Below are positions 28,356-37,318 of a DNA stretch of 64,000 nucleotides, piece after piece. Both the position numbers and the translations under genes were made by a program. Positions within the stretch are counted from its first letter, which is position 1, and every line of letters begins with the position of its first letter. The notes beneath the pieces were generated by a model that did no database searches, was not told where the DNA came from, and saw only the letters and a list, made by a program, of their open reading frames with translations. The DNA comes from JACDAE01 sp963717195 (GTDB lineage: Bacteria; Chloroflexota; Ktedonobacteria; Ktedonobacterales; Ktedonobacteraceae), in NCBI GenBank assembly GCA_963717195.1, contig CAVQVR010000001.1, positions 248,001-312,000 on the forward strand, written 5' to 3'.

Positions 28356-29591
28356 TTACGCTTTAATTCTGATATACCGTCGCTTACCCGCCTTCAATAC
28401 CGCTCCATCTTCAGCGGGCAACACAAAATTGAAATCGGTGATGCGCTCCGGCTCACTCGACTCGCCTTTAGGAAACCAGGAAACTCCGCCCTGTTTAATC
28501 AATTCTCTTGCCTTATTGTTGCTCTCGACCATCTTTGCATCGACCAGGACCTCAACGATATTCCTGGGCTCGCTCATATGATAATCGTCCATGTTGGTCG
28601 GCAATTTGCGCTCAGAGAACTGGCGGATAAATGCCTCTTCAGCTTCTTGAGCAGCGGTAGCATCATGGAACTCGGTGACGATTTCACGAGCCATACGCCG
28701 TTTGACATCGCGTGGATTAAGAGTTCCCTCAGCCATTTTGCGCTCAAACTCGTCCAGTTCGGCGTTATCAATATCGGTCAGCGCCTCAAAGTAGGTACGC
28801 ATCGTCTGATCGGGAAGCGACATCAGTTTACCGTACATATCATTTGCAGGGGTTGTTATGGCGATATAGTTATCAAGTGACTTGCCCATCTTCTTGACGC
28901 CATCCAGACCCACGATCAGATTGACCGTCAGAATCTGCTGCGGAGATTGACCAAAGATAGGTTGTAGCTCGCGTCCGACCAGGAGATTAAACGTCTGGTC
29001 GGTACCGCCGATCTCAACATCAGCATGTAGAGCAACTGAGTCGTAGCCTTGCAGTAGCGGATACATAAATTCGGACAGGTAGATCTCGACGCCACCCTTG
29101 TAACGTTTCGAGAAATCGTCACGCTCAAGCATCTGCGCCACGGTTTTGAAGCCAAGCAGCTTAATGGCATCAGCAAGCGAAAACGTATCGAACCATTCGC
29201 TCTGCCTGCGCACCTCGGTCTGTTCACGATCTACAATTCTGAAGAACTGATCGAGATACGTCTCGGCATTGGAGTTTACCTGTTCAGGGGTCAAAGGTTT
29301 GCGAGCCTCAACACGACCGCTAGGATCTCCAAGGCGAGCCGTCCAGTCGCCAATCAACACAATAACTTTGTGACCCATGCGCTGGAACTGGCGCAGTTTA
29401 CGGAACACGACGGCATGGCCTATCGTCAGATCATAATGTGTTGGATCGACGCCCAGCTTTACCCGTAGCGGTTCACCTTTATTGCCCTCAACCAGCAGGC
29501 GGCGCAGATCGGCCTCTTTTTCGACCTGCGCAACACCGCGCGTTAGAAGGTAGTCAATATCTTTAGATGTTGGTTGTGATTTCACATTCAC
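28356..29591 (-). CDS. tyrS: Tyrosyl-tRNA synthetase
   Basis: Class I aminoacyl-tRNA synthetase, 411 residues. The HIGH-type signature is in HYDLTIGHAVVFRKL, the KMSKS-type loop is KKMGKSLDN, and an S4 RNA-binding domain ends the protein (KARELIKQGGVSWFPKG). Start ATG 29591 with GGGAG upstream. No T-box-like leader is seen in the 105 nt upstream. Confidence 0.95.
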   Translation of the reverse strand: MNVKSQPTSKDIDYLLTRGVAQVEKEADLRRLLVEGNKGEPLRVKLGVDPTHYDLTIGHAVVFRKLRQFQRMGHKVIVLIGDWTARLGDPSGRVEARKPLTPEQVNSNAETYLDQFFRIVDREQTEVRRQSEWFDTFSLADAIKLLGFKTVAQMLERDDFSKRYKGGVEIYLSEFMYPLLQGYDSVALHADVEIGGTDQTFNLLVGRELQPIFGQSPQQILTVNLIVGLDGVKKMGKSLDNYIAITTPANDMYGKLMSLPDQTMRTYFEALTDIDNAELDEFERKMAEGTLNPRDVKRRMAREIVTEFHDATAAQEAEEAFIRQFSERKLPTNMDDYHMSEPRNIVEVLVDAKMVESNNKARELIKQGGVSWFPKGESSEPERITDFNFVLPAEDGAVLKAGKRRYIRIKA

Positions 29592-29696
29592 CGCTCATTC
29601 TCCCAATAGCCTTATACTTTCAGATATTGAGGGCATTGTAGCAGAATATGCAGTCGTCGTCGAGAGGATAACTCCACTATGCATCCCGCAATGGGA

Positions 29697-30095
29697 TTAT
29701 CCACCCATCACAGTGGTGTGCTCTGGCTCGATCACGATGACTACCCGTTCTTCGCCAGGTTGTTGCAAGGGATAGACATCCTGATTCATATACTTCTTCG
29801 CCATTGAATTGATGAATTTGCGATCCGCATCCTCATCGATACGAACAACCTTGCCACGAATTTCAAGATAGCGGTATGGATTTTCTGGATCGACAATCGA
29901 GAGAGCGACACGGGGCTCACGTTGTACGTTACGATACTTCTGACGGCCCTTCGTCTGGCTGAAGAGGATATGTGTCCCATCCCAACCAAACCATACCGGG
30001 TTGTTTTGCGGCTCACCCTTAGGTCCAATCGTGGCCATATGAACCAGCGCGTTAGATTGAAGCAGATCGGCATACTTTTCTGGAATAACTGACAT
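29697..30095 (-). CDS. PPOX-class F420-dependent oxidoreductase
   Basis: A 132-residue split-barrel flavin/F420 protein of the pyridoxamine-phosphate-oxidase-like superfamily: ALVHMATIGPKGEPQNNPVW and ILFSQTKGRQKYRNVQREPR are the cofactor-contact segments typical of F420-binding members. AAGGA lies upstream of ATG 30095. Substrate unknown. It is more canonical than the paralogue at 13026-13427. It lies next to the right end of the TnpB element. Confidence 0.87.
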   Translation of the reverse strand: MSVIPEKYADLLQSNALVHMATIGPKGEPQNNPVWFGWDGTHILFSQTKGRQKYRNVQREPRVALSIVDPENPYRYLEIRGKVVRIDEDADRKFINSMAKKYMNQDVYPLQQPGEERVVIVIEPEHTTVMGG

Positions 30096-30177
30096 AGAAC
30101 TACTTTTTCCTTCTTGCTATTTTTAGGATATCTACTCCTAAATTAAGAAACTATATTTGCCCGATCCCTATTCCGTG

Positions 30178-30360
30178 ACTACTCCCCTTGGGTTGGAAAC
30201 CCAGGGACTTCTCAGGCAACTCGTGCCACCTGAAGGCTCAGTCCGAGCCGTAGGATATTGTGAGCGGCATTGACATCTCGATCGAGCACCAGACCGCAAT
30301 GCTCGCACGTATGGGTGCGCTCATCGAGATCTTTGTGGGACCCCTTTTTGAGACAGCCGC
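30178..30360 (-). ncRNA. Putative omega RNA at the 3' end of tnpB
   Basis: In TnpB systems the guide RNA scaffold overlaps the 3' end of tnpB and runs to the right end, with the guide copied from flanking DNA. Here the region after the tnpB stop carries a stable hairpin (30186-30206) as expected. Boundaries are inferred, not seen. Confidence 0.4.
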
Positions 30361-31432
30361 TACAGATTTGACTGGTATCCTTGGGAGAAATCAACAGGAC
30401 GGTGGTATGTCCGGCACTTTCAGCCTTGGCACGCACCATTCCTATAAATGCACTCCAACCAGCATCCTGTATGCTTTTATTCAATCCCCCCTTGGCAGCC
30501 GCTCCATTGGGCAGAAACTTCCCCTCAGAGTCCTGTTTCGGTTTCGGGCGGCGGCTCATGTTCGAGGATTTCAACTTCTCAAACACAATCATTTCATAGC
30601 AGTCCACCAAAATACGCGATTGCTTGTGATGGAAGTCTTGCCTCTGTCGCCTCACCTTGCGATGGCAAGTCGCTGCTCTCTTGACCGCCTTTTTTCTCCG
30701 TTTGCTCCCTCTCTTCTTACGAGCAAGTGCTTGCTGTGCCGTTGCCAGTTTCTTTTGCGAGCCACGAAAAAAACGTGGAGCCTCTATCGTGTCTTCTGTT
30801 GAAAGGGTTGCAAAGTGTAACAGACCCATATCAATCCCCACAGCCAGATCCGTGTAGGGTAAGCGCGGTTGTGCTTGCACCTCGGCAGCTAGCACCACAT
30901 ACCAGTGTTCTCCCTCTCTTTTTATGGTGCAAGTCTTCACATTTCCAACAATCTCACGGTGCAGTTTGACTTTGATCGTTCCTATGCCTGTGATATGCAA
31001 TTGGTTCCCTGTGAGTTTCCAACCGGAATGATCAGGAAAACAAAAACTGTCGTACTGGCTCCGTGATTGATAGCGTGGATAGCCAGGAGTCTGCCCACAC
31101 TTCACGCGACGAAAGAAAGCATCGAACGCTTTCTCCACACGATGCAAGACGTTTTGTAAAACGTGAGACCCAATGGCGGCGTATTCTGGTCGGATGTCCC
31201 GCTTGAGTTCTGGCAGCGCATTCGCCTGATCGTAGTAGTTCACCGTATACTCCTTTGCGTGCTCTTTGCGCCATGCAGGATCGTAAAAGTTGCCATGCTT
31301 TTTACAGGCATTCCATGCCTCTTTTCTCTCTTGCAAGGCGGCGTTATACAGTTCGCAACATCGGGCGAGTGTCCAATCCAGTTTCGCACGGTGAGCATCT
31401 GTTGGATACAGCCGGAATGTATATGCTTTCAT
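30212..31432 (-). CDS. tnpB: TnpB RNA-guided endonuclease (IS605 OrfB family)
   Basis: A 406-residue protein starting MKAYTFRLYPTDAHRAKL, the family N-terminus. RuvC catalytic residues are all present: Asp in AVGIDMGLLHFATL, Glu in IVFEKLKSSN, and Asp in LDRDVNAAHNIL. The zinc finger has two cysteine pairs (CSGC, CEHC). Basic helices (KKRGSKRRKKAVKR) suit RNA/DNA binding. So the nuclease looks intact. TnpB proteins cut DNA next to a short TAM guided by omega RNA and help keep the element in place. Confidence 0.93.
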   Translation of the reverse strand: MKAYTFRLYPTDAHRAKLDWTLARCCELYNAALQERKEAWNACKKHGNFYDPAWRKEHAKEYTVNYYDQANALPELKRDIRPEYAAIGSHVLQNVLHRVEKAFDAFFRRVKCGQTPGYPRYQSRSQYDSFCFPDHSGWKLTGNQLHITGIGTIKVKLHREIVGNVKTCTIKREGEHWYVVLAAEVQAQPRLPYTDLAVGIDMGLLHFATLSTEDTIEAPRFFRGSQKKLATAQQALARKKRGSKRRKKAVKRAATCHRKVRRQRQDFHHKQSRILVDCYEMIVFEKLKSSNMSRRPKPKQDSEGKFLPNGAAAKGGLNKSIQDAGWSAFIGMVRAKAESAGHTTVLLISPKDTSQICSGCLKKGSHKDLDERTHTCEHCGLVLDRDVNAAHNILRLGLSLQVARVA

Positions 31433-31793
31433 TCATTTCTCCTTTCTGTGCGACTATAGATACAGTATAGCAGAAAAGAGAGAGTATTCAACATAAACGG
31501 GACTTCTGGCTGGCCAACGGAAACCCGCCTATCCGCCAGAGTTAAAACCGCTGCGGTTTGCGGCGGGTTGGATTTTATCAGGATACTGCCTTTCAAAACA
31601 TATGCAATAGACATAGTTTGACAGAGATACTATCAAGGTTTCTAACATTCCTCTTACACTTCTCATACGTTATTCTAACACATTGCGGAGTATAGTATCT
31701 ACAGAAAAAGAAATCTGAGATACAGACAAACCGAACGGGTTTCACTCAGAACCCCGTTCAATACTTCAACAACAAAGAAAAGGAGATTTTACA

Positions 31794-32228
31794 ATGGCAA
31801 ACATTACACGTTACAGCCCTTTCAATGAAGTTGTTTCACTGCGTGAGGCCATGGATCGTCTCTTTGAAGATAGTTTCATTTCTTCCCGTGGTGGCGTTGC
31901 GGGCCGTGGGGCAGCGACAAACCTGTATGAAACGCCTGAAGGCTTTACATTGCAGATACCTATGGCTGGTGTAAATGCGGATGATGTTGATATTACCGTG
32001 CAACAGGACACACTCGCGCTGAAGTGGCAGACGAAGGTCCAGGTTCCGGAGGGTGCAACCGTGCATTGGAATGGCTTCCAGAGCGGTCAGTTCCAGCAGT
32101 CGTTCACGCTACCAGCTCCTATCAACGCTGATCGCGTCGAGGCACAGTACAACAATGGTGTTCTGACGCTCACATTACCGAAGGCTGAGCACGCAAAAGC
32201 TCGAACTGTGAAGATAAATGCACGCTAG
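31794..32228 (+). CDS. Hsp20 small heat-shock protein
   Basis: A 144-residue alpha-crystallin-domain chaperone: N-terminal amphipathic region (FNEVVSLREAMDRLFEDSF), core starting NLYETPEGFTLQIPMAG, and the C-terminal A-x-x-x-N-G-V-L-T-L-T-LPK signature. AAGGAG lies 8 nt before the ATG. I searched the 360 nt upstream for a CIRCE operator (TTAGCACTC-N9-GAGTGCTAA) and found none; regulation is unknown. A strong hairpin follows the gene. Confidence 0.94.
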   Translation: MANITRYSPFNEVVSLREAMDRLFEDSFISSRGGVAGRGAATNLYETPEGFTLQIPMAGVNADDVDITVQQDTLALKWQTKVQVPEGATVHWNGFQSGQFQQSFTLPAPINADRVEAQYNNGVLTLTLPKAEHAKARTVKINAR

Positions 32229-32243
32229 TTTTTTATGCCCCTC

Positions 32244-32293
32244 GTGAAAATTTAGCCACCTTGTCTGGAACGACAAGGTGGCTAAATTTTCAC
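32244..32293. terminator. Bidirectional terminator with 22-bp perfect stem
   Basis: Arms 32244-32265 and 32272-32293 (GTGAAAATTTAGCCACCTTG plus TC) pair perfectly around a 6-nt loop, with A/T-rich ends on both sides. It lies between the convergent Hsp20 and 32308-32685 genes. Confidence 0.85.
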
Positions 32294-32307
32294 CTTTCTG
32301 GATCTCA

Positions 32308-32685
32308 TTATGCTATAGTGCGGCGAAAAACGGGCTTGACAGAGCGATCCAGGAAAATGTAGCCAATCGTGATGGCGCTCATAAGGATACCGAACATGGG
32401 ACCCACAAGATGCAGGTTTCTATATTCTGGTTGCGTCATCAAGAAGAATTCGTACGCAATCTCCATAGACTCGTAGAATGCGGTGAACCAGAAGGCCCAG
32501 AATTGAACAGTCCATAAACTATAGACAACGACAAAACCCAGTAGCGCTCCAATAAGTAAAGCAATAAAATCGCGGGAACCGACAGGAGTAAAGAAGAGCA
32601 GGCCAAGGCAGCTAATAGCCCCCAAAAATTCGAAGCAAGCCAGCGTGGTGATGCCAGATGGACGTTGACGGCGAACTATTTTCAT
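32308..32685 (-). CDS. Four-helix membrane protein, unknown function
   Basis: A 125-residue protein from ATG 32685 (MKIVRRQRPSG); an ATG at 32703 is the alternative start. Basic N-terminus then about four hydrophobic segments (about 13-33, 38-58, 62-82, 97-117). The aromatic-rich WTVQFWAFWFTAFYESMEIAYEF segment spans the third loop region. No family recognised; bacterial DUF2127-like proteins have a similar size and layout but I cannot confirm that. Confidence 0.6.
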   Translation of the reverse strand: MKIVRRQRPSGITTLACFEFLGAISCLGLLFFTPVGSRDFIALLIGALLGFVVVYSLWTVQFWAFWFTAFYESMEIAYEFFLMTQPEYRNLHLVGPMFGILMSAITIGYIFLDRSVKPVFRRTIA

Positions 32686-32982
32686 GTTTTTTTCTCTTTT
32701 CATAATATCTGTTATGCCATATACTTCATACATTATAAACGGATGAGTTGGCGAAAAATGGCAAAACAGGTACTCCTGGCGTTGAGCATGTGAAGCGTTT
32801 ATTGAACTATTCCGTTGCCCGTTTGTCTCACCAATTGTCACAATATCTATAGGATGTGGAGTGAAAGCCACGAAGCCTTCAGCTCAGTAGCAGTTCACTT
32901 GCCTTCCCCATAAATAAGAACTATAATAGTATACACCAAACAAAAGCACTATCAAGAGAAAGAGCAAAGGCCACAGAAAAAC

Positions 32983-33663
32983 ATGAATTGGACGGAGCAG
33001 GAACGGACATTGCTAGATGCAAAAAAGCCATTTATGCAAGGTCCGCATCTCATCGGACAAGTACCAAAATGGACTGTATCCATAGGTATTCTGCTCATTG
33101 GAACCATCTACTACTTTCTTCCACCGGAACTCACATTTGGACCCACCTGGGCATTGTTGGCCATTGAACTCGTTTTGCTGCTGCCTTTCTGGATATTCTG
33201 GGCCACAGGTCATATCCTCCCCTATAACGTTACACGTCGCATGAGCCTCTCATTACTTGGCGTAGTCACAGTAGCATTGGCTATAGGCGTAGTTTTTCTT
33301 ATTACTCACTTATCAACCTTTACCAGTGCAATCGAATTATTGCGCACCGCTATATTACTGTGGTTGTTTAATATGCTGGTATTTGCTCTCTGGTACTGGG
33401 ATACTGATGGGGGTGGCCCTCGCAAACGACATGAAGCCAATCACAAAGCTGCCGACTTGATGTTTCCCCAACAGGCGAATGGTGAAAGCTGGTCCCCTGA
33501 TTTCTTCGATTATCTCTTCGTTGCCTTCACAGCAGCAACCGCATTCAGTCCAACAGATACCTATCCTCTTACGCCGCAGGCAAAAATTTTGATGATGATC
33601 GAAGGTGCCATCTCGCTGACAATCATAGCAATCTTAATCGGTCGTGTCGCGAACATTTTTTAG
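32983..33663 (+). CDS. DUF1345-family membrane protein
   Basis: A 226-residue protein with five or six membrane helices. The DUF1345 hallmarks are present: ALWYWDTDGGGP in the middle and FDYLFVAFTAATAFSPTDTYPL near residue 180, which in this family resembles an ion-channel pore-loop region. Probably an inner-membrane protein of unknown or channel-like function. No close operon partner. Confidence 0.8.
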   Translation: MNWTEQERTLLDAKKPFMQGPHLIGQVPKWTVSIGILLIGTIYYFLPPELTFGPTWALLAIELVLLLPFWIFWATGHILPYNVTRRMSLSLLGVVTVALAIGVVFLITHLSTFTSAIELLRTAILLWLFNMLVFALWYWDTDGGGPRKRHEANHKAADLMFPQQANGESWSPDFFDYLFVAFTAATAFSPTDTYPLTPQAKILMMIEGAISLTIIAILIGRVANIF

Positions 33664-33921
33664 CTTACAACCCTGTTCCTCAAGTCCTTTGTTTATTGCC
33701 TATTCCTGCCGCTTTTCTCTATGCTTCATCAGGAGGGTTCACCCATTTCTCCACATCAGACTCGTCTCGAAACACCTGTCGTGTGATGGTCATGAAAATA
33801 CCCCTTTTAATATAGATCTTCATATATTTTAACAGAGCATAGAATAATCATAGCCTGGATAAGAGATAGCCATACGACTGATATATCTATGTGAATGTCA
33901 CATGCATCAGAGGAGCTTGCT

Positions 33922-34800
33922 ATGGATACCACCCCTACAGTTCTACAACTCACTCACCCTTTGCCTCTCACTTCTTTGAAGAAATTCGCTCTACATAGCA
34001 ATTTTCGTGCGATAATCCTCACAGGCATTCTATTTCTGTTACTCGCTTCAGAGTTTCCCATAACGAATATATTACCCGCATCATCTCTTATGAGTAGTCA
34101 TATCTATGCCAAAAAATGGCACCCTTATGACGGCGCTCCCCCCAATAGCAAGCCAGCCCCAAAACCTTCTCCCACTCCTACACTCCAATGGAAAACACTC
34201 TCTACTTTTAAGGCTATCGGCAGTAAAAGGACTTTCCCATTTCCGGTTCCGCAGAATTGGCGTTTTTTATGGTCATGTGGCAATACCGAACAGGACTATT
34301 ATTCGCTCACCGTTGAGGTAAATAAGCCTGATGGGAGTGTCGTCGACCCCGCCGCAGTGGTCACACAATGCCAGCAGACGATTACCAGCGCGACAGTGAA
34401 GGAGCATAAGGGGGGAACTGTCTATCTGAATGTTGATAGCGATTCGGGATGGACTATCCAGGTGCAAGTCCCGGCCTCTACTTCAACAAAACCATCCACT
34501 GTTAGATGGAAAACGCAACAAACGCTCCAGGGCACTGGGAATGAAAAAACAACCACATTCACAGTCCCGAACTACTGGCAAATTACATGGCAATGTACTC
34601 TGATCCGAAAAAACGACATTGATGGACTCTTTGCCAATCTGAACAAAACAAATGGCACGGTCGCTGATCCAGAAGCAATCAATGCAATCTGCAAGAACGG
34701 CAACACGACTGATTGGACACAAGAATATGAGGCAGGAACATACAATCTGAATGTTTTTAGCAATACATCCTGGACTATCCGGCTTCAGATTCCACAATAA
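33922..34800 (+). CDS. Secreted/anchored protein with two tandem beta-domain repeats
   Basis: A 292-residue protein. An N-terminal hydrophobic helix (about 30-50) acts as signal or anchor. A Pro-rich linker (about 78-90) is followed by two copies of a roughly 95-residue domain (about 93-190 and 198-292). Each begins WKT-x3-F/L and ends with a strand like YLNVDSDSGWTIQVQVP or YNLNVFSNTSWTIRLQIP, and each holds a Trp-rich core and two Cys (WSCG...TQCQ; WQCT...AICK) that could form one disulfide. No family recognised. ATG 33922 has GAGGAG 6 nt upstream; the frame extends 9 codons further. Confidence 0.7.
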   Translation: MDTTPTVLQLTHPLPLTSLKKFALHSNFRAIILTGILFLLLASEFPITNILPASSLMSSHIYAKKWHPYDGAPPNSKPAPKPSPTPTLQWKTLSTFKAIGSKRTFPFPVPQNWRFLWSCGNTEQDYYSLTVEVNKPDGSVVDPAAVVTQCQQTITSATVKEHKGGTVYLNVDSDSGWTIQVQVPASTSTKPSTVRWKTQQTLQGTGNEKTTTFTVPNYWQITWQCTLIRKNDIDGLFANLNKTNGTVADPEAINAICKNGNTTDWTQEYEAGTYNLNVFSNTSWTIRLQIPQ

Positions 34801-34807
34801 TGATATA

Positions 34808-35377
34808 CTAATGTGTCACATCTTCAAAAAGTGGGCAAGCCTGACGAAATTGCTGTACCAGCGGTTCAACTTCAAACAAAGTCTGGTGCATAGCAGTTGG
34901 AGCCATCAGGTTCAACGTCAAAATTTTGCGGTTCAGCTCACGTAGCATCCTATCGTATTCGCTAGCAGCTTTCTCTACTGTGGTATTGAAGGCCCGTTTC
35001 TCGCTGGCAAAGGGGAGGACACGACGTGAACGCAGTGTTTGCCCCTGCTGCACAATGCGTTTCAGTTTCGCTTCGGCACGCTCTCGTTGCTTACGAATTT
35101 CGTTAGCGAGCTCGACTTCTGCTGGTGCGAAGCCATTACTTTTGAGCAAATGATACCCTATGGCTTTGTCTCCTGCGTAGGTATCATCATCAAGTTGCAA
35201 GGGCTTGCCCATCCCTGGGAGATTTGAGAACTCCCCTCGCTGCTGTGCCTCTTGAATCAGTTCTTCAACATAATCTTGATATCTTCTACCCCGTCTCCTC
35301 CCAACATTTTCGGATGCTTGAGAGTTGGTGTTGTTTTCTTCAGGTGGTTTGCGCCAATCAATAAAATCCATAGGCAT
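34808..35377 (-). CDS. DUF1992 (DnaJ-like C28 conserved domain) protein
   Basis: A 189-residue protein with the DUF1992 core YQDYVEELIQEAQQRGEFSN then LPGMGKPLQLDDD, and a helical C-terminal half that contains the KQRERAEAKLKRI charged helix. The J domain found in eukaryotic DNAJC28 relatives is absent, as usual in bacteria. Function unknown. It converges with the secreted repeat protein, with only 7 nt between the stop codons. Confidence 0.85.
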   Translation of the reverse strand: MPMDFIDWRKPPEENNTNSQASENVGRRRGRRYQDYVEELIQEAQQRGEFSNLPGMGKPLQLDDDTYAGDKAIGYHLLKSNGFAPAEVELANEIRKQRERAEAKLKRIVQQGQTLRSRRVLPFASEKRAFNTTVEKAASEYDRMLRELNRKILTLNLMAPTAMHQTLFEVEPLVQQFRQACPLFEDVTH

Positions 35378-35413
35378 TTCTGTTCTTCTTTGTTTTCTGC
35401 TACCTTTCCTTCT

Positions 35414-36622
35414 TTACTCTCCTATTATAATAGATTGGGCAGCCCTCTGTGCAACCTCATAGACCTGTGCAAGAGGCAGATCTTGCTCACGAGCAATGCG
35501 CCTGCATTGCTCGTATTCAGGGGCCACACTGATAATATGGGAACCCAGGCGTTTAACTTTTACGAGCATCGCCCCCAGTGGAGTGACAATCTCCTGCTGA
35601 GTACGCTGTGCTTTTCGTCGCTGCACCTGTTGGATACGTACACCTATTGTACTTGTTTCACGCAGCAGAAGTTGGGCCAGCCGCTCGCCCTCCTCCTGGG
35701 AACAGATAACCGTGATCTGCGTAGCGGGACGATTTTTTTTCATCTGCAGAGGTGAATAACTGACATCCAGAGCCCCGGCTGAAAAGAGGCGTTCCATCAA
35801 TCCTCCGAGCAACTCACCATTCATATTATCAATATTTGATTCGATTACAGTTACCCAATCTACATCTGGTTCCTCGTCCACCATCTCCGCGCTCCCCAGA
35901 TCATAGCCCTGGCAGATACGCAGGCAGTTGGGCCAGGGCAGACGCTTTTGCCCAAAACCATAGCCCACACTTTCAATGGAGATCATCGGCTTTTCGAAAC
36001 GAGCAAGGGTTGCCAGAATAGCTGCTCCCGTCGGAGTCACCAGTTCACCTTCGGCTGGCGATGGTTGCCAGGGCGCACCCACACGACGCAAAATCTCCAG
36101 TGTTGCAGGAGCAGGGACAGGAAGCAGACCATGAGCTGTTTTCACGTGACCATGTGTCAAGGGTAAAGGAGAAGCATATAATTGCGTGATACCAAGCACC
36201 TCAATACCAATTGCTGCCCCTGTAATATCTATTATCGCGTCAATTGCTCCCACTTCGTGAAAGTGAACCTGCTCAACACTCGATTTATGCACCGTTGCTT
36301 CGGCTTCAGCCAGGCAATGAAAAATGGCAAGAGCCGTTTCGCTTATTCGCGGTGGAAGCGTAGAGGCATGGAACAAAGCGGCAATGTCAGAAAAATGGCG
36401 CGTCGGCTGTTCCTGCTCTAAAAGAATTACATCGAAACGCGATCCGTGTATGCCCTTATCTGAAAACGGATCGAGCGTAAGCTGATAACCGTCGATAGGC
36501 AGGCGCACCAGCATCTCATTGAGGACATCCAGTGAAAGTCCAGCATCAAGAAGCGCTCCCAGGAACATGTCACCGCTGATTCCAGAGTGACAATCCAGGT
36601 ATGCTATTTTTTTTGTCATCAT
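35414..36622 (-). CDS. larC: Nickel-pincer cofactor biosynthesis protein LarC
   Basis: DUF111 family, 402 residues, beginning KIAYLDCHSGISGDMFLGALLDAG. HEVGAIDAIIDITGA is the conserved metal/catalytic region (about 125-140), and ETNIDN-like ESNIDNMNGELLGGLMERLF begins the C-terminal domain. LarC inserts nickel (CTP-dependent) into the pincer nucleotide used by lactate racemase and related enzymes. No larA, larB or larE is seen in the window, so its partners must be elsewhere. In some bacteria LarC is split by a programmed frameshift; here it is one intact frame. Confidence 0.92.
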   Translation of the reverse strand: MMTKKIAYLDCHSGISGDMFLGALLDAGLSLDVLNEMLVRLPIDGYQLTLDPFSDKGIHGSRFDVILLEQEQPTRHFSDIAALFHASTLPPRISETALAIFHCLAEAEATVHKSSVEQVHFHEVGAIDAIIDITGAAIGIEVLGITQLYASPLPLTHGHVKTAHGLLPVPAPATLEILRRVGAPWQPSPAEGELVTPTGAAILATLARFEKPMISIESVGYGFGQKRLPWPNCLRICQGYDLGSAEMVDEEPDVDWVTVIESNIDNMNGELLGGLMERLFSAGALDVSYSPLQMKKNRPATQITVICSQEEGERLAQLLLRETSTIGVRIQQVQRRKAQRTQQEIVTPLGAMLVKVKRLGSHIISVAPEYEQCRRIAREQDLPLAQVYEVAQRAAQSIIIGE

Positions 36623-36634
36623 ATCCTCTGCTAT

Positions 36635-37318
36635 CTAAACATTCTCGCGTTCAATGATCGCACACCACATAGCTTTCTGCCAATCCGACACCTCTACGCT
36701 GGCCATTAACACCTGGCGAAACGATACACGCTGCACATTTACAGAATAGGCCTCCTGCTGCTCTGCAACTCGCTGCAAAGTACCTGTACTATTACCAGGA
36801 ACACTATACTGATTATCCTTTGCGAAGTAGGCTTGAATGGCATGCAGAGGCTGCTGTAACACCTGTGCTAGATGCCTGGAAAGAGCCAGCGGGATACTTG
36901 CTGGATCAATTCTACGTTGCTCTAATTGCATCACAACATCAACACTCAGATCAAGCTCTGTAGCCAGATAGGATAGAGGGAGACGCTCATTGTCCTTTTT
37001 CACAAGGAGCGTCAGAAGCGGGTGAGGCCACCTTTCCCCAGTGAGGCAAACACGCTGCCAGACGTACTCTAGAGCTAATTGAGAAACCTCTGAGAGAGCT
37101 TCATTGGCAACAGAAACATCTTTCCTTTGTGAGATATGCTCTTCGAGAGCATGATAATAAGCGACGAAATCCACAATCGCATCCCTATAATCCGGGTAGC
37201 GAACAAGATAATCGCTCAGACATGGCTTCTGCCCAGACTGTGCCTGCTCAACGTAGTGAGCAGTGATCTGCAATACTGCTTTATCTTGCTTTTTATCGGA
37301 TGAAATACTCTTATTCAA
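36635..37318 (-). CDS. Sigma-factor-linked protein with helix-turn-helix-like centre
   Basis: A 227-residue soluble protein. The start is a TTG at 37318 that overlaps the sigma gene's stop (TTGAATAA), so translation is coupled. The N-terminal part (about 20-60) has an anti-sigma-like KPCLSDYLVRYPDYRD motif seen in proteins that read 'disclosed length' before a DUF domain. The centre (about 108-150, LPLSYLATELDLSVDVVMQLEQRRI) resembles a helix-turn-helix. No membrane helix is evident. Anti-sigma or co-regulator role is inferred from coupling only. Confidence 0.55.
   Translation of the reverse strand: MNKSISSDKKQDKAVLQITAHYVEQAQSGQKPCLSDYLVRYPDYRDAIVDFVAYYHALEEHISQRKDVSVANEALSEVSQLALEYVWQRVCLTGERWPHPLLTLLVKKDNERLPLSYLATELDLSVDVVMQLEQRRIDPASIPLALSRHLAQVLQQPLHAIQAYFAKDNQYSVPGNSTGTLQRVAEQQEAYSVNVQRVSFRQVLMASVEVSDWQKAMWCAIIERENV

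Larger units (their letters stand above)
30178..31575 (-). mobile_element. Solo-tnpB IS200/IS605-family element (IS1341 type)
   Basis: Contains only tnpB; no tnpA transposase is present. The right end has a hairpin at 30186-30206 (CCTTGGGTT/AACCCAGG type). The left end has nested hairpins at 31522-31569 (AACCCGCC...GGCGGGTT around AACCGC-T-GCGGTT). GGGACTTCT occurs near both ends (30204 and 31499). Subterminal hairpins without terminal inverted repeats are typical of this family. Exact ends and target are not resolved. Confidence 0.7.

Noticed and set aside
31433..31793. CIRCE (HrcA) operator upstream of Hsp20
   Set aside because: No TTAGCACTC-N9-GAGTGCTAA-like repeat; the inverted repeats there belong to the TnpB element's left end.
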